Assembly: GCF_001305965.1 (NCBI RefSeq)
Contig: NZ_JXQC01000003.1
Location: 2,504,861-2,568,860 of the forward strand
Direction: 5' to 3'
Source: Erythrobacter sp. SG61-1L
GTDB lineage: Bacteria > Pseudomonadota > Alphaproteobacteria > Sphingomonadales > Sphingomonadaceae
DNA: 64,000 bases
Position 1 is the first letter of the stretch; every line of letters begins with the position of its first letter. This document shows, piece by piece, positions 1-11,322 of the stretch. Under the pieces are notes generated by a model. That model did no database searches and was not told where the DNA came from. It was given only the letters and a program-made list of their open reading frames with translations. A program made the position numbers and the translations under genes.

Positions 1-403
1 CCGCAGCCCTGCCCCCGGGCAAGCAAAACCGGACAGGACGGCCCCGCCCCAACCGCTTCACGCCCAATGCCGAAAGGTGACGCAATCCCGCCCGTGAAAT
101 GCAAGGCCGTGCCCCGCGTGGAAGCGCCGGTTTTCCATGGTTTCCTGCCCGTCTCCAGTGACAAGATTTGTTACCTTTCGCGCCGTGGCATGAAGCCGAA
201 CGAAGAACATTCAGGCAGGCATTTCCTGCCATCCCCAAGGCCGAACCAGATTTGTCGCAAGTAGGAAAGCGGCGATTGTGCACGCCGCTTCAAAGGCCTA
301 ATGTGATTGCACAAGGCGCCGCGAACGCGCGAGCCGCATTGCAACAGGGGCTGGAAGAGCGGCCGCAACCGCTCCCGGCGGAAACGGGGATGAGGGAGTT
401 TTC
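1..403. other. Non-coding left edge
   Basis: No convincing gene is seen; the short open frames here have no family resemblance and overlap one another. An imperfect palindrome (GTGACAA, 3-nt spacer, TTGTTAC) lies at 158-174, about 230 nt before the next start, and could be an operator, but nothing else supports it. The far-left bases may be downstream sequence of a gene outside the window. Confidence 0.4.
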
Positions 404-1723
404 ATGAAACGCGTCATTGGCTTGGCAATGGGTGCCGCGCTCGTCTGCACGGGTGCGATCGCTTCGGCACAGACCGACACTGCAACCGCTCCGGCGCCTG
501 CCGCAGAGCCTGCTGCCGCACCGGCCGCGCCTGCCGCTCCCAGTGGCGACGAAGGCGATGCGCCCAAGGCACCCAATCCCTTCCTGCCCGTGCCGCTGGG
601 CGACGGCCCGTGGGATTACCAGACCGAGAAGGCGAAGATCCACGTGGAGGTCGTCACCAAGGGGCTGGAACGCCCCTGGGGCATGGCCTTCCTGCCCAAT
701 GGCGACATGCTGGTGACTGAACGGCCCGGCCGCCTGCGCATCGTCAGCAAGGCGGGCGTGCTCGACCCCACTCCGATCGCGGGCCTGCCCGAAGTCTATC
801 ACGTCGGCATCGCCGGGCTGATGGACGTGGTGCTGCACCCCGATTTCGCGAAGAACCGGCTGATCTATCTCAGCTATTCCAAGGCCGATCCGAAAGACCC
901 GAAGAACACCACCCTAGCCGTGCTGCGCGCCAAGTGGGACGGCAGCCACCAGCTGAGCGACGTGAAGGAAATCTTCGAGGCCGATGCCTGGTACGGCAAG
1001 GAGCCGGTGCCGGCCAAGTGCTGCGGCCAGGGCCCGGTCTACGGCAGCTATGGCGGCCGCATGGCCTTCGACACGGAAGGCTATCTGTTCATCGCCAGCG
1101 GCGACCGCAATTATGGCGAAATGGTGCAGAAGACCGACAATCATTTCGGCAAGATCCTGCGCCTGAACGACGATGGCTCCGTGCCTGACGACAATCCCTA
1201 TGTCGGCGAGAAGGACTGGAAGCCCGAGATCTGGACCATCGGCCACCGCAACCCCACCGGGCTGACGGTCGATTCCGAATATGGCGAGATCTGGTCCACC
1301 GAATTCGGCCCGCGCGGCGGCGACGAGTTGAACCGCATCAAGCGCGGCGAGAATTATGGCTGGATGGATGTGACGCAGGGCCATCATTACGACGATACGC
1401 CCGCCAAGTTCATCAAGGACGAGCCCGGCTTCGTCGATCCGCTGGCTGTCTGGGGCCCGCCTTCGGCCAATCCCGGCAATCTGACCTTCTATCACGGCCG
1501 CAAGATCCCCGGCTGGGACGGCAATCTGTTCATCGCCATGATGAACAAGTCGCTGCTGCGGCTGGAATTTGATTCCAAGGGCGATCCCTCGGGCAAGCAG
1601 GAAGCCCTGTTGGAAGATCTGAAGCAGCGCCTGCGCGACGTGCGGCAGGGACCGGACGGCAACCTCTATGTCCTCACGGATGAAAACGCCGGGGTCATGC
1701 TGAAGATCACCGCCGGCAAATAA
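404..1723 (+). CDS. Secreted PQQ-dependent sugar dehydrogenase (GSDH/Yli-type)
   Basis: This 439-aa protein has a Sec signal peptide (MKRVIGLAMGAALVCTGAIA then SAQ) and an Ala/Pro-rich linker to about residue 55. A six-bladed beta-propeller of the glucose/sorbosone dehydrogenase family follows, opening with the family-like RPWGMAFLPNGDMLVTER. It continues with IWTIGHRNPTGL and EFGPRGGDELN, the conserved PQQ/calcium-site region of aldose sugar dehydrogenases. Members oxidise aldoses in the periplasm with PQQ. No PQQ biosynthesis genes lie in the window, so the cofactor must come from elsewhere. The gene ends 35 nt before the Rieske oxygenase gene and may be co-transcribed with it. Family assignment is firm; the substrate is unknown. 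Confidence 0.87.
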   Translation: MKRVIGLAMGAALVCTGAIASAQTDTATAPAPAAEPAAAPAAPAAPSGDEGDAPKAPNPFLPVPLGDGPWDYQTEKAKIHVEVVTKGLERPWGMAFLPNGDMLVTERPGRLRIVSKAGVLDPTPIAGLPEVYHVGIAGLMDVVLHPDFAKNRLIYLSYSKADPKDPKNTTLAVLRAKWDGSHQLSDVKEIFEADAWYGKEPVPAKCCGQGPVYGSYGGRMAFDTEGYLFIASGDRNYGEMVQKTDNHFGKILRLNDDGSVPDDNPYVGEKDWKPEIWTIGHRNPTGLTVDSEYGEIWSTEFGPRGGDELNRIKRGENYGWMDVTQGHHYDDTPAKFIKDEPGFVDPLAVWGPPSANPGNLTFYHGRKIPGWDGNLFIAMMNKSLLRLEFDSKGDPSGKQEALLEDLKQRLRDVRQGPDGNLYVLTDENAGVMLKITAGK

Positions 1724-1758
1724 GACCGGCGGGACATACGGGAGAGGAGGACGAAACG

Positions 1759-3030
1759 ATGCTGAACCAAGCCGATAACGAACTCCTCACCCGGATCGGG
1801 CCGGGCACGCCGATGGGCGCCATGCTGCGCGAATATTGGGTACCCGCCTGCCGTTCCGCAAAGCTTGAGGCCGATGGCGCGCCGGAGCGCATCCGCCTGT
1901 TCGGCGAAAACTTCGTCGCCTTCCGCGCAACCGATGGGCGCGTGGGCTTCATGCAGGAAGCCTGCCCCCATCGCTGCGCCAGCCTGGCCCTTGCACGTAA
2001 CGAGGATAACGGCCTGCGGTGCATCTTCCATGGCTGGAAATTCAGCGTGGACGGCGTGTGCGTGGACGCGCCGACCGAGCCGCGCGGCCAGCGCGAGAAA
2101 TTCGCCGAAAGCGTGCCCGTGCGCAGCCACCCCACCCATGAGGCGGGCGGGCTGGTGTGGGTCTATCTCGGGGCCAAGGCCAAGCCGCCGCGCTTCCCGG
2201 ATTACGAGTTCACCGGCCTGCCCGACAGCCATGTGCAGCCCATGCGCGGCATCATCCGCACCAATTGGCTGCAAGGTCTGGAGGCATTGCTGGACAGCGC
2301 CCATGTCGGCTTCCTTCACGCCACCAACCTCGCCAGCGTGATTGGCCGCAATTACTTCAAGGCTGAGAGCGACTACATCCTGAACGATGGCGCGCCCGTA
2401 TTCGAATTCGACGAGCGTCCCTATGGCTTCCGCGAAGGCGCGATCCGCGAGGAAGGGGAGCATCGGTCCTATGCGCGGGTGCGCGAAGTGGCTCTGCCCT
2501 TCTTCTCCTTCATTCCCGCCGCACCCAGCGGGCCGCGCGTAACCTGCTGTTCGATCCCCATCGACGATGTCACCACCGCGCAGTGGTATATCTCCTATGA
2601 TACGCAGGCCCCGCTCGCTCGCCAGATGATGAGCGCCATGGGCGACTGGTCGGGCGATCCCGACCATTTCAATGCCGATATGGGCGATGCCTCCAACCTC
2701 TGGCACCAGGACCGGCAGGCCATGCGCGACGGGCACTGGAGCGGCATCGTCAATCGCAGCAATGCCTATGAGGATTTCGCGGTGCAGGAATCCATGGGCG
2801 CCATCGTGGACCGCACGCAGGAATATCTCGGCACCTGCGACCGGGTGATCTACCGCGCGCGGCGCCTGCTGCTCGATGCGGTGAACCGCCATCGGGAAAC
2901 GGGCGAGCTGTCCTTCGTAGGCGAAGAGATCGACTATGGCGCGATCCGCGCCGTCTCCTTCGCCTTCGGGCGGGAGGAAGACTGGCGCGAGGTGGACTGG
3001 CAGGCGATGACGGCCGAAGCCGCCGAATAG
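1759..3030 (+). CDS. Rieske [2Fe-2S] oxygenase alpha subunit
   Basis: This 423-aa protein has an N-terminal Rieske domain with C69-x-H71 and C88-x2-H91 and a C-terminal catalytic domain with the mononuclear-iron signature D179-x2-H182-x4-H187. The organisation resembles phthalate 4,5-dioxygenase and vanillate-demethylase-type ring hydroxylases or O-demethylases. It needs a separate reductase, and none is adjacent, so electrons must come from an unlinked partner. A clear ribosome site (GGAGAGGAGG) precedes the ATG. Context next to the lig island suggests an aromatic or methoxy-aromatic substrate, but this is inference only. Confidence 0.88.
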   Translation: MLNQADNELLTRIGPGTPMGAMLREYWVPACRSAKLEADGAPERIRLFGENFVAFRATDGRVGFMQEACPHRCASLALARNEDNGLRCIFHGWKFSVDGVCVDAPTEPRGQREKFAESVPVRSHPTHEAGGLVWVYLGAKAKPPRFPDYEFTGLPDSHVQPMRGIIRTNWLQGLEALLDSAHVGFLHATNLASVIGRNYFKAESDYILNDGAPVFEFDERPYGFREGAIREEGEHRSYARVREVALPFFSFIPAAPSGPRVTCCSIPIDDVTTAQWYISYDTQAPLARQMMSAMGDWSGDPDHFNADMGDASNLWHQDRQAMRDGHWSGIVNRSNAYEDFAVQESMGAIVDRTQEYLGTCDRVIYRARRLLLDAVNRHRETGELSFVGEEIDYGAIRAVSFAFGREEDWREVDWQAMTAEAAE

Positions 3031-3031
3031 C

Positions 3032-3607
3032 TCAGCGCGCCCCCCGCCCCAACTCGCCCATCTGTTCCAGCCATTGTTCTGCCTGCTTCGGCGCGGCGCC
3101 TTCCACCATGCCGATCAGGGTGGAACGCACCGGCTTGATGCCGGAGAATTTCAGGATGTTGCGCTCAAGGCTGCGCAGGCTGTGGGCGCGATAGAAGAAG
3201 CGATAGAACGCGGCCGGCATGCCCATGGTGATAACCACGCGGGCCGAGCGGCCTTTGAGCAGGGGCACCGGCATTTTGCCTTCCCCGATGGCGAAATTCG
3301 GCCGAGCGACCTGTTCGAAGAAACCCTTCAGCAGTGCGGGCATTTCGCCCAGCCACAGCGGATAGAAGATCGCCAGATGCTGCGCTTTGGTGATTGCCTG
3401 CTGCGCGGCAGCGATAGCGGGAACCGGCGGTTCTTCCGCCCATTCATGGCGGCTGCGCAACAGGGGGAAATCCAGCCCGGCAAGGTCGATCCGATCCACC
3501 GAATGGCCCGCACCGCGCGCGGCCTCTTCATAGGCATCGGCAAGGGCATGGCCCAGCCGCGCCGGATCGGGATCGGGATGGCCGTCGATAATCAGGATGT
3601 CGGTCAT
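3032..3607 (-). CDS. Flavodoxin-fold NAD(P)H:quinone oxidoreductase-like protein
   Basis: A 191-aa protein starting MTDILIIDGHPDPD, a typical first strand and flavin-phosphate loop of the NQO1/MdaB/KefF flavodoxin-like family. The FYPLWLGEMPALLKGFFEQV segment is the conserved second flavin-binding region. I chose the ATG at 3607; the frame extends upstream another 30 codons but that part is Arg/Gly-rich with no family match. Convergent with the Rieske gene, one base from its stop. Probably a cytoplasmic two-electron quinone reductase; substrate unknown. Confidence 0.82.
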   Translation of the reverse strand: MTDILIIDGHPDPDPARLGHALADAYEEAARGAGHSVDRIDLAGLDFPLLRSRHEWAEEPPVPAIAAAQQAITKAQHLAIFYPLWLGEMPALLKGFFEQVARPNFAIGEGKMPVPLLKGRSARVVITMGMPAAFYRFFYRAHSLRSLERNILKFSGIKPVRSTLIGMVEGAAPKQAEQWLEQMGELGRGAR

Positions 3608-3719
3608 GCGGGCGCCTCCGCCGCCGGGGTAGCCGCAAGGAATTGCAGCCACATGACGGCGATGGCGCAGCCTATTGTGCGTTGCCGGGGCAGGCAAGCC
3701 GCCCCGGAACCAGCGCGGA

Positions 3720-4701
<982 letters not shown>

Positions 4702-4714
4702 GTTGTGGAAGGGA

Positions 4715-5773
4715 TCAAACGAACACCACCCCGTCCATCAGCTTGCGCGCGGTGCGCAGCAGGGCGGAGCTGGTGACTTCCCCGGCGTCGTTCACTTCCA
4801 GCACGCAGCTCATTTCGCCGGTGGGATGTTCCACCGACAGGGTCTTGCGGCTGCCTTCGGGAAGCTGCGCCACTGCATTGGCGGGCGATCCCTTGAGCAG
4901 GCTGGCCGTGGCCACGCTGACCGCGGCGAGCACGCCGATGGTCGCATGGGCGCGGTGCGGGATGAAGCTGCGGGTGTTGATCGCCCCGCCATTCTTCGGC
5001 GGCGAGACGAGGAACATCTTGGGGACGGACTTTTCCTTCACGTCGCCAAGGTTCATCAGTGGCCCGGCGGCAAGGCGGATGCTCTCGATCTTCGCGCGGA
5101 TCGCGGCGAAGCCTTCGCCTTCCAGTTCCTCGCGCGTTTCATAGCCCGTGGCGCCAAGGTCTTCTGCCTTCATCACGATGCAGGGCATGCCATTGTCGAT
5201 CAGCGTGCAGGCCACGCCTTCGATCACATCCACCACATTGCCCGTGGGCAGCAGCGCGCCGCAGGAAGAACCGGCCGTGTCGCGGAATTCCAGCGGCACC
5301 GGGGCATGAGTGCCCGGCACGCCGTCGATCCGGGCATCGCCTTCGTAGCTGACTACCCCGCCCGGCGTCTGCACCGTGGCGACGGCGGCCTGGCCGGTAT
5401 TCTCCATGAAGATCGAAACCCTGGTTTCGTCCCCCGTGGCGGCAACCAGCCCACGCTCGATGGCGAAAGGGCCAATGCCCGCAAGGATATTGCCGCAATT
5501 CTGCGCATCGGTGACGATGGCCTGATCGACGAAGACCTGCAGGAACAGGTAATCGACATCGATCCCTTCCCGCTCGCTCTTCTTCACCACGCCTACCTTG
5601 CTGGTCAGCGGGTCGGCGCCGCCCATGCCGTCGATCTGGCGCGGATCGGGGCTGCCCATCACGCCCAGCAGGAAGGCATCGCGCTGCGCCAAATCGGCGG
5701 GCAGGTCGCTGGCGAGGAAGTACCCCCCCTTGGAGGTACCCCCGCGCATCCACATGACGGGTGCCGATTTCAT
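4715..5773 (-). CDS. ligU: 4-Oxalomesaconate tautomerase/isomerase LigU (PrpF fold)
   Basis: A 352-aa PrpF/GalD-family protein. It opens APVMWMRGGTSKGGYFLASD, the hallmark of the family, and includes DAQNCGNILAGIGPFA with the active-site cysteine loop. The C-terminal half carries SFIPHRAHATIGVLAAVSVATA. LigU isomerises 4-oxalomesaconate so that LigJ can hydrate it. Its start lies one base from the ligK stop (TGA-C-ATG), so translation is coupled. The position between ligK and ligI matches known sphingomonad ligKUI order. Confidence 0.92.
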   Translation of the reverse strand: MKSAPVMWMRGGTSKGGYFLASDLPADLAQRDAFLLGVMGSPDPRQIDGMGGADPLTSKVGVVKKSEREGIDVDYLFLQVFVDQAIVTDAQNCGNILAGIGPFAIERGLVAATGDETRVSIFMENTGQAAVATVQTPGGVVSYEGDARIDGVPGTHAPVPLEFRDTAGSSCGALLPTGNVVDVIEGVACTLIDNGMPCIVMKAEDLGATGYETREELEGEGFAAIRAKIESIRLAAGPLMNLGDVKEKSVPKMFLVSPPKNGGAINTRSFIPHRAHATIGVLAAVSVATASLLKGSPANAVAQLPEGSRKTLSVEHPTGEMSCVLEVNDAGEVTSSALLRTARKLMDGVVFV

Positions 5774-5774
5774 G

Positions 5775-6449
5775 TCAGATCCACTTCAGGCCCATGTCGA
5801 TCAGCTTCTGGCGGAAGCCATACATGTCGAGACCCAGTTCGCCCGATGCAAGGCGTTCGCGCTTGGAACCTTCGTTCGCTTCGCGCGCACGGGCCTTTTC
5901 CAGCACCATGGCGGCATCGGCACGCTTGACCACGCAGACGCCGTCATCGTCGGCCACGATCACGTCGCCCGGCTCGATATAGGCACCGGCGCAGACCACC
6001 GGCACGTTCACGCTGCCGAGGCTGGCCTTGATCGTGCCCTGCGCGAAGACGCGCTTGGACCAGACGGGGAAGTCCATTTCGGTCAGGTCGCGCACATCGC
6101 GCACGCCTGCGTCGATGATCAGGCCCTTCACGCCGCGCGCCTGTGCGCTGGTGGCCAGAAGGTCGCCGAAATAGCCGTCTTCGCAAGGGGAAGTCGGCGC
6201 GATCACGAGGATGTCGCCATCCTGGCACTGTTCGATCGCGGCATGGACCATGTAATTGTCGCCCGGGGGCACGCTGATCGTCACGGCCGAAGCGCCGATA
6301 CGCGCGCCGGAATAGATCGGGCGCATATAGCTGGCGAGCAGGCCGGTGCGGCCCTGCGATTCATGGACGGTGGCGACGCCGCAGGCGCCCAGCCCTTCGA
6401 CCACTTCGCGTTCCGCACGCTCGATCTTCTGGACGACGACTCCGCTCAT
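5775..6449 (-). CDS. ligK: 4-Carboxy-4-hydroxy-2-oxoadipate (CHA/HMG) aldolase LigK
   Basis: A 224-aa RraA-fold class II aldolase that splits CHA into pyruvate and oxaloacetate, the last step of the pathway. The sequence shows GDLLA (95-99) and DAGVRDVRD, with R117-D118 as the substrate and metal site of HMG/CHA aldolases. The start at 6449 (MSGVVVQKI) is preceded by a strong GAGGAG on the minus strand; longer upstream reading is Arg/Pro-rich and not family-like. It leads the leftward ligK-ligU-ligI unit and is divergent from the ligJABC unit across a 190-nt control region. Confidence 0.93.
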   Translation of the reverse strand: MSGVVVQKIERAEREVVEGLGACGVATVHESQGRTGLLASYMRPIYSGARIGASAVTISVPPGDNYMVHAAIEQCQDGDILVIAPTSPCEDGYFGDLLATSAQARGVKGLIIDAGVRDVRDLTEMDFPVWSKRVFAQGTIKASLGSVNVPVVCAGAYIEPGDVIVADDDGVCVVKRADAAMVLEKARAREANEGSKRERLASGELGLDMYGFRQKLIDMGLKWI

Positions 6450-6579
6450 CTCGGCTCTCCTCAAGGACTGGTGCCTGTGCATCGACCGACGCACATACAG
6501 AAAACACAGCCGGGCGCTTGCATCCGGCAGCGCCCCCGCGTCAAGCCTTCCTTGGGCCGGAAAGCCCTCCCGCCAAACT

Positions 6580-6596
6580 TGTAAGTAACACTTACA
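6580..6596. promoter_or_regulatory. 17-bp palindrome in the ligK / DUF1932-ligJ divergent promoter region
   Basis: TGTAAGT-AAC-ACTTACA is a perfect 7-3-7 inverted repeat midway between the divergent lig units. A close relative (GTAAGTGTTGCTTAC) occurs at 25898-25912 in another divergent promoter region. In SYK-6 the LysR-type LigR controls these operons; no regulator gene is present here, and the symmetry would also suit a GntR- or MarR-type dimer. Confidence 0.55.
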
Positions 6597-6639
6597 TTCT
6601 GTAGATCGCCCGCGAGAGAGGAATCGGCGAATCCGAATC

Positions 6640-7434
6640 ATGAGTGCGAACCTGCCCCGTCTGGCCCTGATCGGCTTCGGCGAAGCCGGATCGACCTTTG
6701 CCCGCGCCGGGCAATGGGGCGGCAGCGCCCGCGCTTTCGACATCAAGGCAGAACGCGGCGCAATCATGCAGCAATGCGGCATCACTGCCTGCACCAGCGC
6801 GGAACAGGCGCTGAGGGATGCGGTGCTGGTCCTGTCCCTTGTTACGGCCGATTCCGCCCTGCCAGTCGCTCGCGATTACGCGCCCTTCCTCACGCCCGGC
6901 ACCATCTGGTGCGACATGAACTCCGTCTCGCCCGACACGAAGCGCAAGGCCGCGGCCAGCGTGGAGGAAATGGGCGGGCGCTATGTCGATGTGGCGGTGA
7001 TGGCCCCGGTCGATCCCAAGGCGCTGGCAGTGCCCCTGCTGATCGCGGGCAAGGCCGCGCAAGAGGCAATGGGTCATCTGAACAGGCTGGGTTTTGCCAA
7101 TACACCCATCGTGGGCGAGGAAGTGGGCCGCGCCAGCGCGATCAAGATGATCCGTTCCGTCATGGTCAAGGGGCTGGAGGCGCTGAGCTGGGAATGCGCG
7201 CAGGCGGCGCGCGCCGCCGGCGTGCTGGACGAAGTGACCGCCTCGCTCGACGCCAGCGAGAAGCACGAACCCTGGGCGGAGCGTTTCGCCTATAATCGCG
7301 AGCGGATGGAAACCCACGGCCTGCGCCGCGCCGCAGAAATGGAAGAGTCGGCCAAGACCCTTCTCGACCTCGGCATCGAACCCGTTATGACACGCGGCAC
7401 TGTAGTGCTGCAGCGCCGGGCGGCCAAAGGCTGA
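6640..7434 (+). CDS. 6-Phosphogluconate-dehydrogenase-like NAD(P)-binding protein (DUF1932)
   Basis: A 264-aa protein with an N-terminal Rossmann motif ([14 protein letters not shown], residues 8-21) and a helical C-terminal domain of the DUF1932 type ([18 protein letters not shown]). It resembles beta-hydroxyacid dehydrogenases. It opens the rightward unit, 45 nt ahead of ligJ. It is not needed for the textbook pathway, so it may reduce or salvage a side product such as a 2-oxo acid; that is inference. The ribosome site is weak. Confidence 0.8.
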   Translation: MSANLPRLALIGFGEAGSTFARAGQWGGSARAFDIKAERGAIMQQCGITACTSAEQALRDAVLVLSLVTADSALPVARDYAPFLTPGTIWCDMNSVSPDTKRKAAASVEEMGGRYVDVAVMAPVDPKALAVPLLIAGKAAQEAMGHLNRLGFANTPIVGEEVGRASAIKMIRSVMVKGLEALSWECAQAARAAGVLDEVTASLDASEKHEPWAERFAYNRERMETHGLRRAAEMEESAKTLLDLGIEPVMTRGTVVLQRRAAKG

Positions 7435-7479
7435 CAGGCCTGGCCGCACAGAGCGCATTTAGAAAAGGAACCGCACAGC

Positions 7480-8505
7480 ATGACAATGGTGATCGACTGC
7501 CACGGCCATTACACCGTCCTGCCCAAGGGGCACGATGCCTGGCGCGAGGAGCAGAAGGCCGCCTTCAAGGCAGGCGTGGCCGCGCCGGCCTATCCCGAAA
7601 TCTCCGATGACGAGATCCGCGAGACGATCGAGCAGAACCAGCTGCGCCTGATCAAGGAACGCGGCGCGGACCTGACCATCTTCTCCCCCCGCGCCAGCGC
7701 CATGGCCCCGCATGTGGGCGACCAGTCGGTCGCCGTGCCGTGGGCGCGCGCCTGCAACGACCTGATCGCGCGCGTGGTCGGCCTGTTCCCCGAAACCTTC
7801 GTGGGCGTGTGCATGCTGCCCCAGTCGCAGGAAGCGGACATGACCAGCTCCATCGCGGAGCTGGAACGCTGCGTTACCGAACTGGGCTTCATCGGCTGCA
7901 ACCTGAACCCCGACGCCAGCGGCGGCTTCTTCAAGCAGCCGGCATTGACCGACAAGTTCTGGTATCCCTTCTACGAGAAGATGGTGGAGCTGGACGTTCC
8001 GGCGATGATCCACGTTTCGGGCAGCTGCAACCCGGCGATGCACGCCACGGGCGGCTATTACCTCGCGGCCGATACGGTGGCCTTCATGCAGCTGCTGGAA
8101 GGCGATCTGTTCTCCGATTTCCCGACCCTGCGCTTCATCATCCCGCATGGCGGCGGCGCGGTGCCCTATCACTGGGGCCGTTATCGCGGTCTGGCCGATA
8201 TGCTGAAGAAGCCTGCGCTCGATCAGCATCTGATGAACAACATCTTCTTCGATACCTGCGTTTATCACCAGCCGGGCATCGACCTGCTGGCCGACGTGAT
8301 CGAGAACAAGAACATCCTGTTCGGCAGCGAAATGGTGGGCGCGGTGCGCGGCATCGACCCGACCACCGGCCATTATTTCGACGATACGAAGCGTTATATC
8401 GACGCGCTCGATATCTCTGACACAGAGAAACACGCCATCTTCGAAGGCAATGCGCGTAAGGTGTTCCCGAGGCTTGATGCCAGACTGAAGGAACGTGGCC
8501 TATGA
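7480..8505 (+). CDS. ligJ: 4-Oxalomesaconate hydratase LigJ
   Basis: A 341-aa amidohydrolase-superfamily protein that hydrates 4-oxalomesaconate to CHA. Zinc-site residues are visible: the HxH pair in IDCHGHY (H8, H10), H178 in AMIHVSG and E284 in LFGSEMVGAV; the last two match numbering I recall for characterised LigJ. IIPHGGGAVPYHWGR is also family-typical. The stop overlaps the next start by ATGA, coupling translation to the DUF2218 gene. It starts 45 nt after the DUF1932 gene with an AGAAAAGGAA ribosome site. Confidence 0.93.
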   Translation: MTMVIDCHGHYTVLPKGHDAWREEQKAAFKAGVAAPAYPEISDDEIRETIEQNQLRLIKERGADLTIFSPRASAMAPHVGDQSVAVPWARACNDLIARVVGLFPETFVGVCMLPQSQEADMTSSIAELERCVTELGFIGCNLNPDASGGFFKQPALTDKFWYPFYEKMVELDVPAMIHVSGSCNPAMHATGGYYLAADTVAFMQLLEGDLFSDFPTLRFIIPHGGGAVPYHWGRYRGLADMLKKPALDQHLMNNIFFDTCVYHQPGIDLLADVIENKNILFGSEMVGAVRGIDPTTGHYFDDTKRYIDALDISDTEKHAIFEGNARKVFPRLDARLKERGL

Positions 8506-8806
8506 CCGCAAACGAAACCGCCGCCATTGCAACCGGCCTTGCGCGCTGCGCAAAGCCGGAACGGTATATCCAGCAGCTTGTCAGCCACTGGGGCCACAAG
8601 ATGGCCACCAGCTATGCCGACGGACTGGGCGCGTTTCCGTTTTCCGAGATCGAGAATGCCACCATGCAGGTGCATGGCGAAGGGATCGCGATCACCCTCG
8701 TCACCGGCGATGCGGAACGCAATGTCCACCTGCGCGGCGTGATAGAACGCCATATCGACCGTTTCGCCTTCAAAGAGGCGCCCCTGAGCTACGAATGGAA
8801 AGAACA

Positions 8807-8810
<4 letters not shown>
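8502..8810 (+). CDS. DUF2218 small protein embedded in the lig operon
   Basis: A 102-aa protein with the DUF2218 pattern: a small alpha/beta fold with SHWGHKM near residues 28-34 and alternating hydrophobic strands (ATMQVHGEGIAITLVTGD). It overlaps ligJ by 4 nt (ATGA) and ligA by 4 nt (ATGA), so it is translationally coupled on both sides. The family has no established activity. Position between hydratase and dioxygenase suggests a pathway role, for example iron delivery or stability for LigAB, but that is a guess. Confidence 0.83.
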
Positions 8811-10140
<1,330 letters not shown>

Positions 10141-10157
10141 TCGGTCAGGCAGATTTC

Positions 10158-10194
10158 ACGGGCGCCTGCAACAGCGGGCGCCCGTCCCTATTTT
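10158..10194 (+). terminator. Stem-loop between ligB and ligC
   Basis: ACGGGCGCC (10158-10166) pairs perfectly with GGCGCCCGT (10177-10185) around a 10-nt loop and is followed by CCCTATTTT. It looks like a weak intrinsic terminator or attenuator and could lower ligC relative to ligAB. It may equally protect the 3' end of the upstream message. Confidence 0.6.
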
Positions 10195-10221
10195 CAACTC
10201 TAGCGAGACAGGAGAGCAGAC

Positions 10222-11178
10222 ATGCGCATTGCACTCGTGGGCGCCGGTGCTTTCGGTGAGAAGCACCTCGATGGCCTGAAGAACGTCGAAGGCGTCGAAA
10301 TCACCTCCGTCATTTCCCGCCGGGCCGAACAGGCTGCGGAAGTGGCCGCCAAATATGGCGCGAAGCATTCGGGCACCGAACTTTCGGAAGCGCTGGAGCG
10401 CGACGATGTGGACGCGGTGATCCTGTGCACCCCCACCCAGATGCACGCCGAACAGGCCATTGCCTGCATGAACGCGGGCAAGCACGTGCAGGTGGAAATC
10501 CCCCTGTCCGACAGCTGGGCCGATGCCGAGGCAGTCGAAGCCAAGCAGAAGGAAACGGGCCTGGTCTGCATGGTGGGTCACACCCGCCGCTTCAACCCCA
10601 GCCACCAGTATGTTCATAACAAGATCGCAGCGGGCGAACTGAACATCCAGCAGATGGACGTTCAGACCTACTTCTTCCGCCGCAAGAACATGAACGCCAA
10701 GGGCGAGCCGCGCAGCTGGACCGACCACCTGCTGTGGCACCACGCGGCCCACACGATCGACCTGTTCGCCTATCAGGCGGGCAAAATCGTGACGGCCAAC
10801 GCCATCCAGGGCCCCAAGCACCCGGAACTGGGCATCGCCATGGACATGTCGATCCAGCTCAAGAGCGAAACGGGCGCGATCTGCACCCTCTCGCTGTCGT
10901 TCAACAATGACGGCCCGCTGGGCACCTTCTTCCGCTACATCGGCGACAATGCGACCTACATCGCCCGTTACGACGATCTCGTCACCGGCAAGGAAGAGCC
11001 CATCGACCTGACCGGCACGACCATTTCGAACAATGGCATCGAACTGCAGGACCGTGAATTCGTCGCCGCGATCCGCGAAGGTCGCGAGCCGAATTCCTCG
11101 GTCTCCAGCGTGCTCGATTGCTACCGGGTGATCGGCGAACTGGCCGCCAGCCTCGAAGCGCAGGACGGCTGGTCCTGA
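10222..11178 (+). CDS. ligC: CHMS dehydrogenase LigC
   Basis: A 318-aa Gfo/Idh/MocA-family oxidoreductase with the Rossmann motif ALVGAGAFGEKH at the N terminus, then LCTPTQMHAEQAIACM and GKHVQVEIPLSDS, the cofactor-binding face. It oxidises the hemiacetal form of CHMS to 2-pyrone-4,6-dicarboxylate with NADP. Length and position directly after ligAB match known sphingomonad ligC. It is 81 nt from ligB, across a hairpin, and has its own GACAGGAGAG ribosome site. Confidence 0.93.
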   Translation: MRIALVGAGAFGEKHLDGLKNVEGVEITSVISRRAEQAAEVAAKYGAKHSGTELSEALERDDVDAVILCTPTQMHAEQAIACMNAGKHVQVEIPLSDSWADAEAVEAKQKETGLVCMVGHTRRFNPSHQYVHNKIAAGELNIQQMDVQTYFFRRKNMNAKGEPRSWTDHLLWHHAAHTIDLFAYQAGKIVTANAIQGPKHPELGIAMDMSIQLKSETGAICTLSLSFNNDGPLGTFFRYIGDNATYIARYDDLVTGKEEPIDLTGTTISNNGIELQDREFVAAIREGREPNSSVSSVLDCYRVIGELAASLEAQDGWS

Positions 11179-11256
11179 TTTCCGCACCGGCGCGCCGATT
11201 CTCCAACGTTTCGGCGCAGTTACGGTTGCGGATTTAGCGGCTAAGGCTAAATCATG

Positions 11257-11298
11257 ACACGGGCTCAACGTAACAGACGTTGGGCCCGTGTTTATTTT
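11257..11298 (+). terminator. Intrinsic terminator of the ligJABC unit
   Basis: A 15-bp stem (11257-11271 with 11277-11291, one G-U pair), 5-nt loop AACAG and tail TTTATTTT. It closes the rightward lig unit 79 nt after ligC. It also covers the ATG at 11254 that would otherwise look like the start of the next gene. Confidence 0.9.
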
Positions 11299-11322
11299 GC
11301 GGAACTTGGGGGAGTATTCGCT

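Noticed and set aside
158-174. Palindrome GTGACAA-N3-TTGTTAC as operator of the PQQ dehydrogenase gene
   Set aside because: One mismatch, no second copy in the window, and more than 200 nt from the start; too weak to claim.
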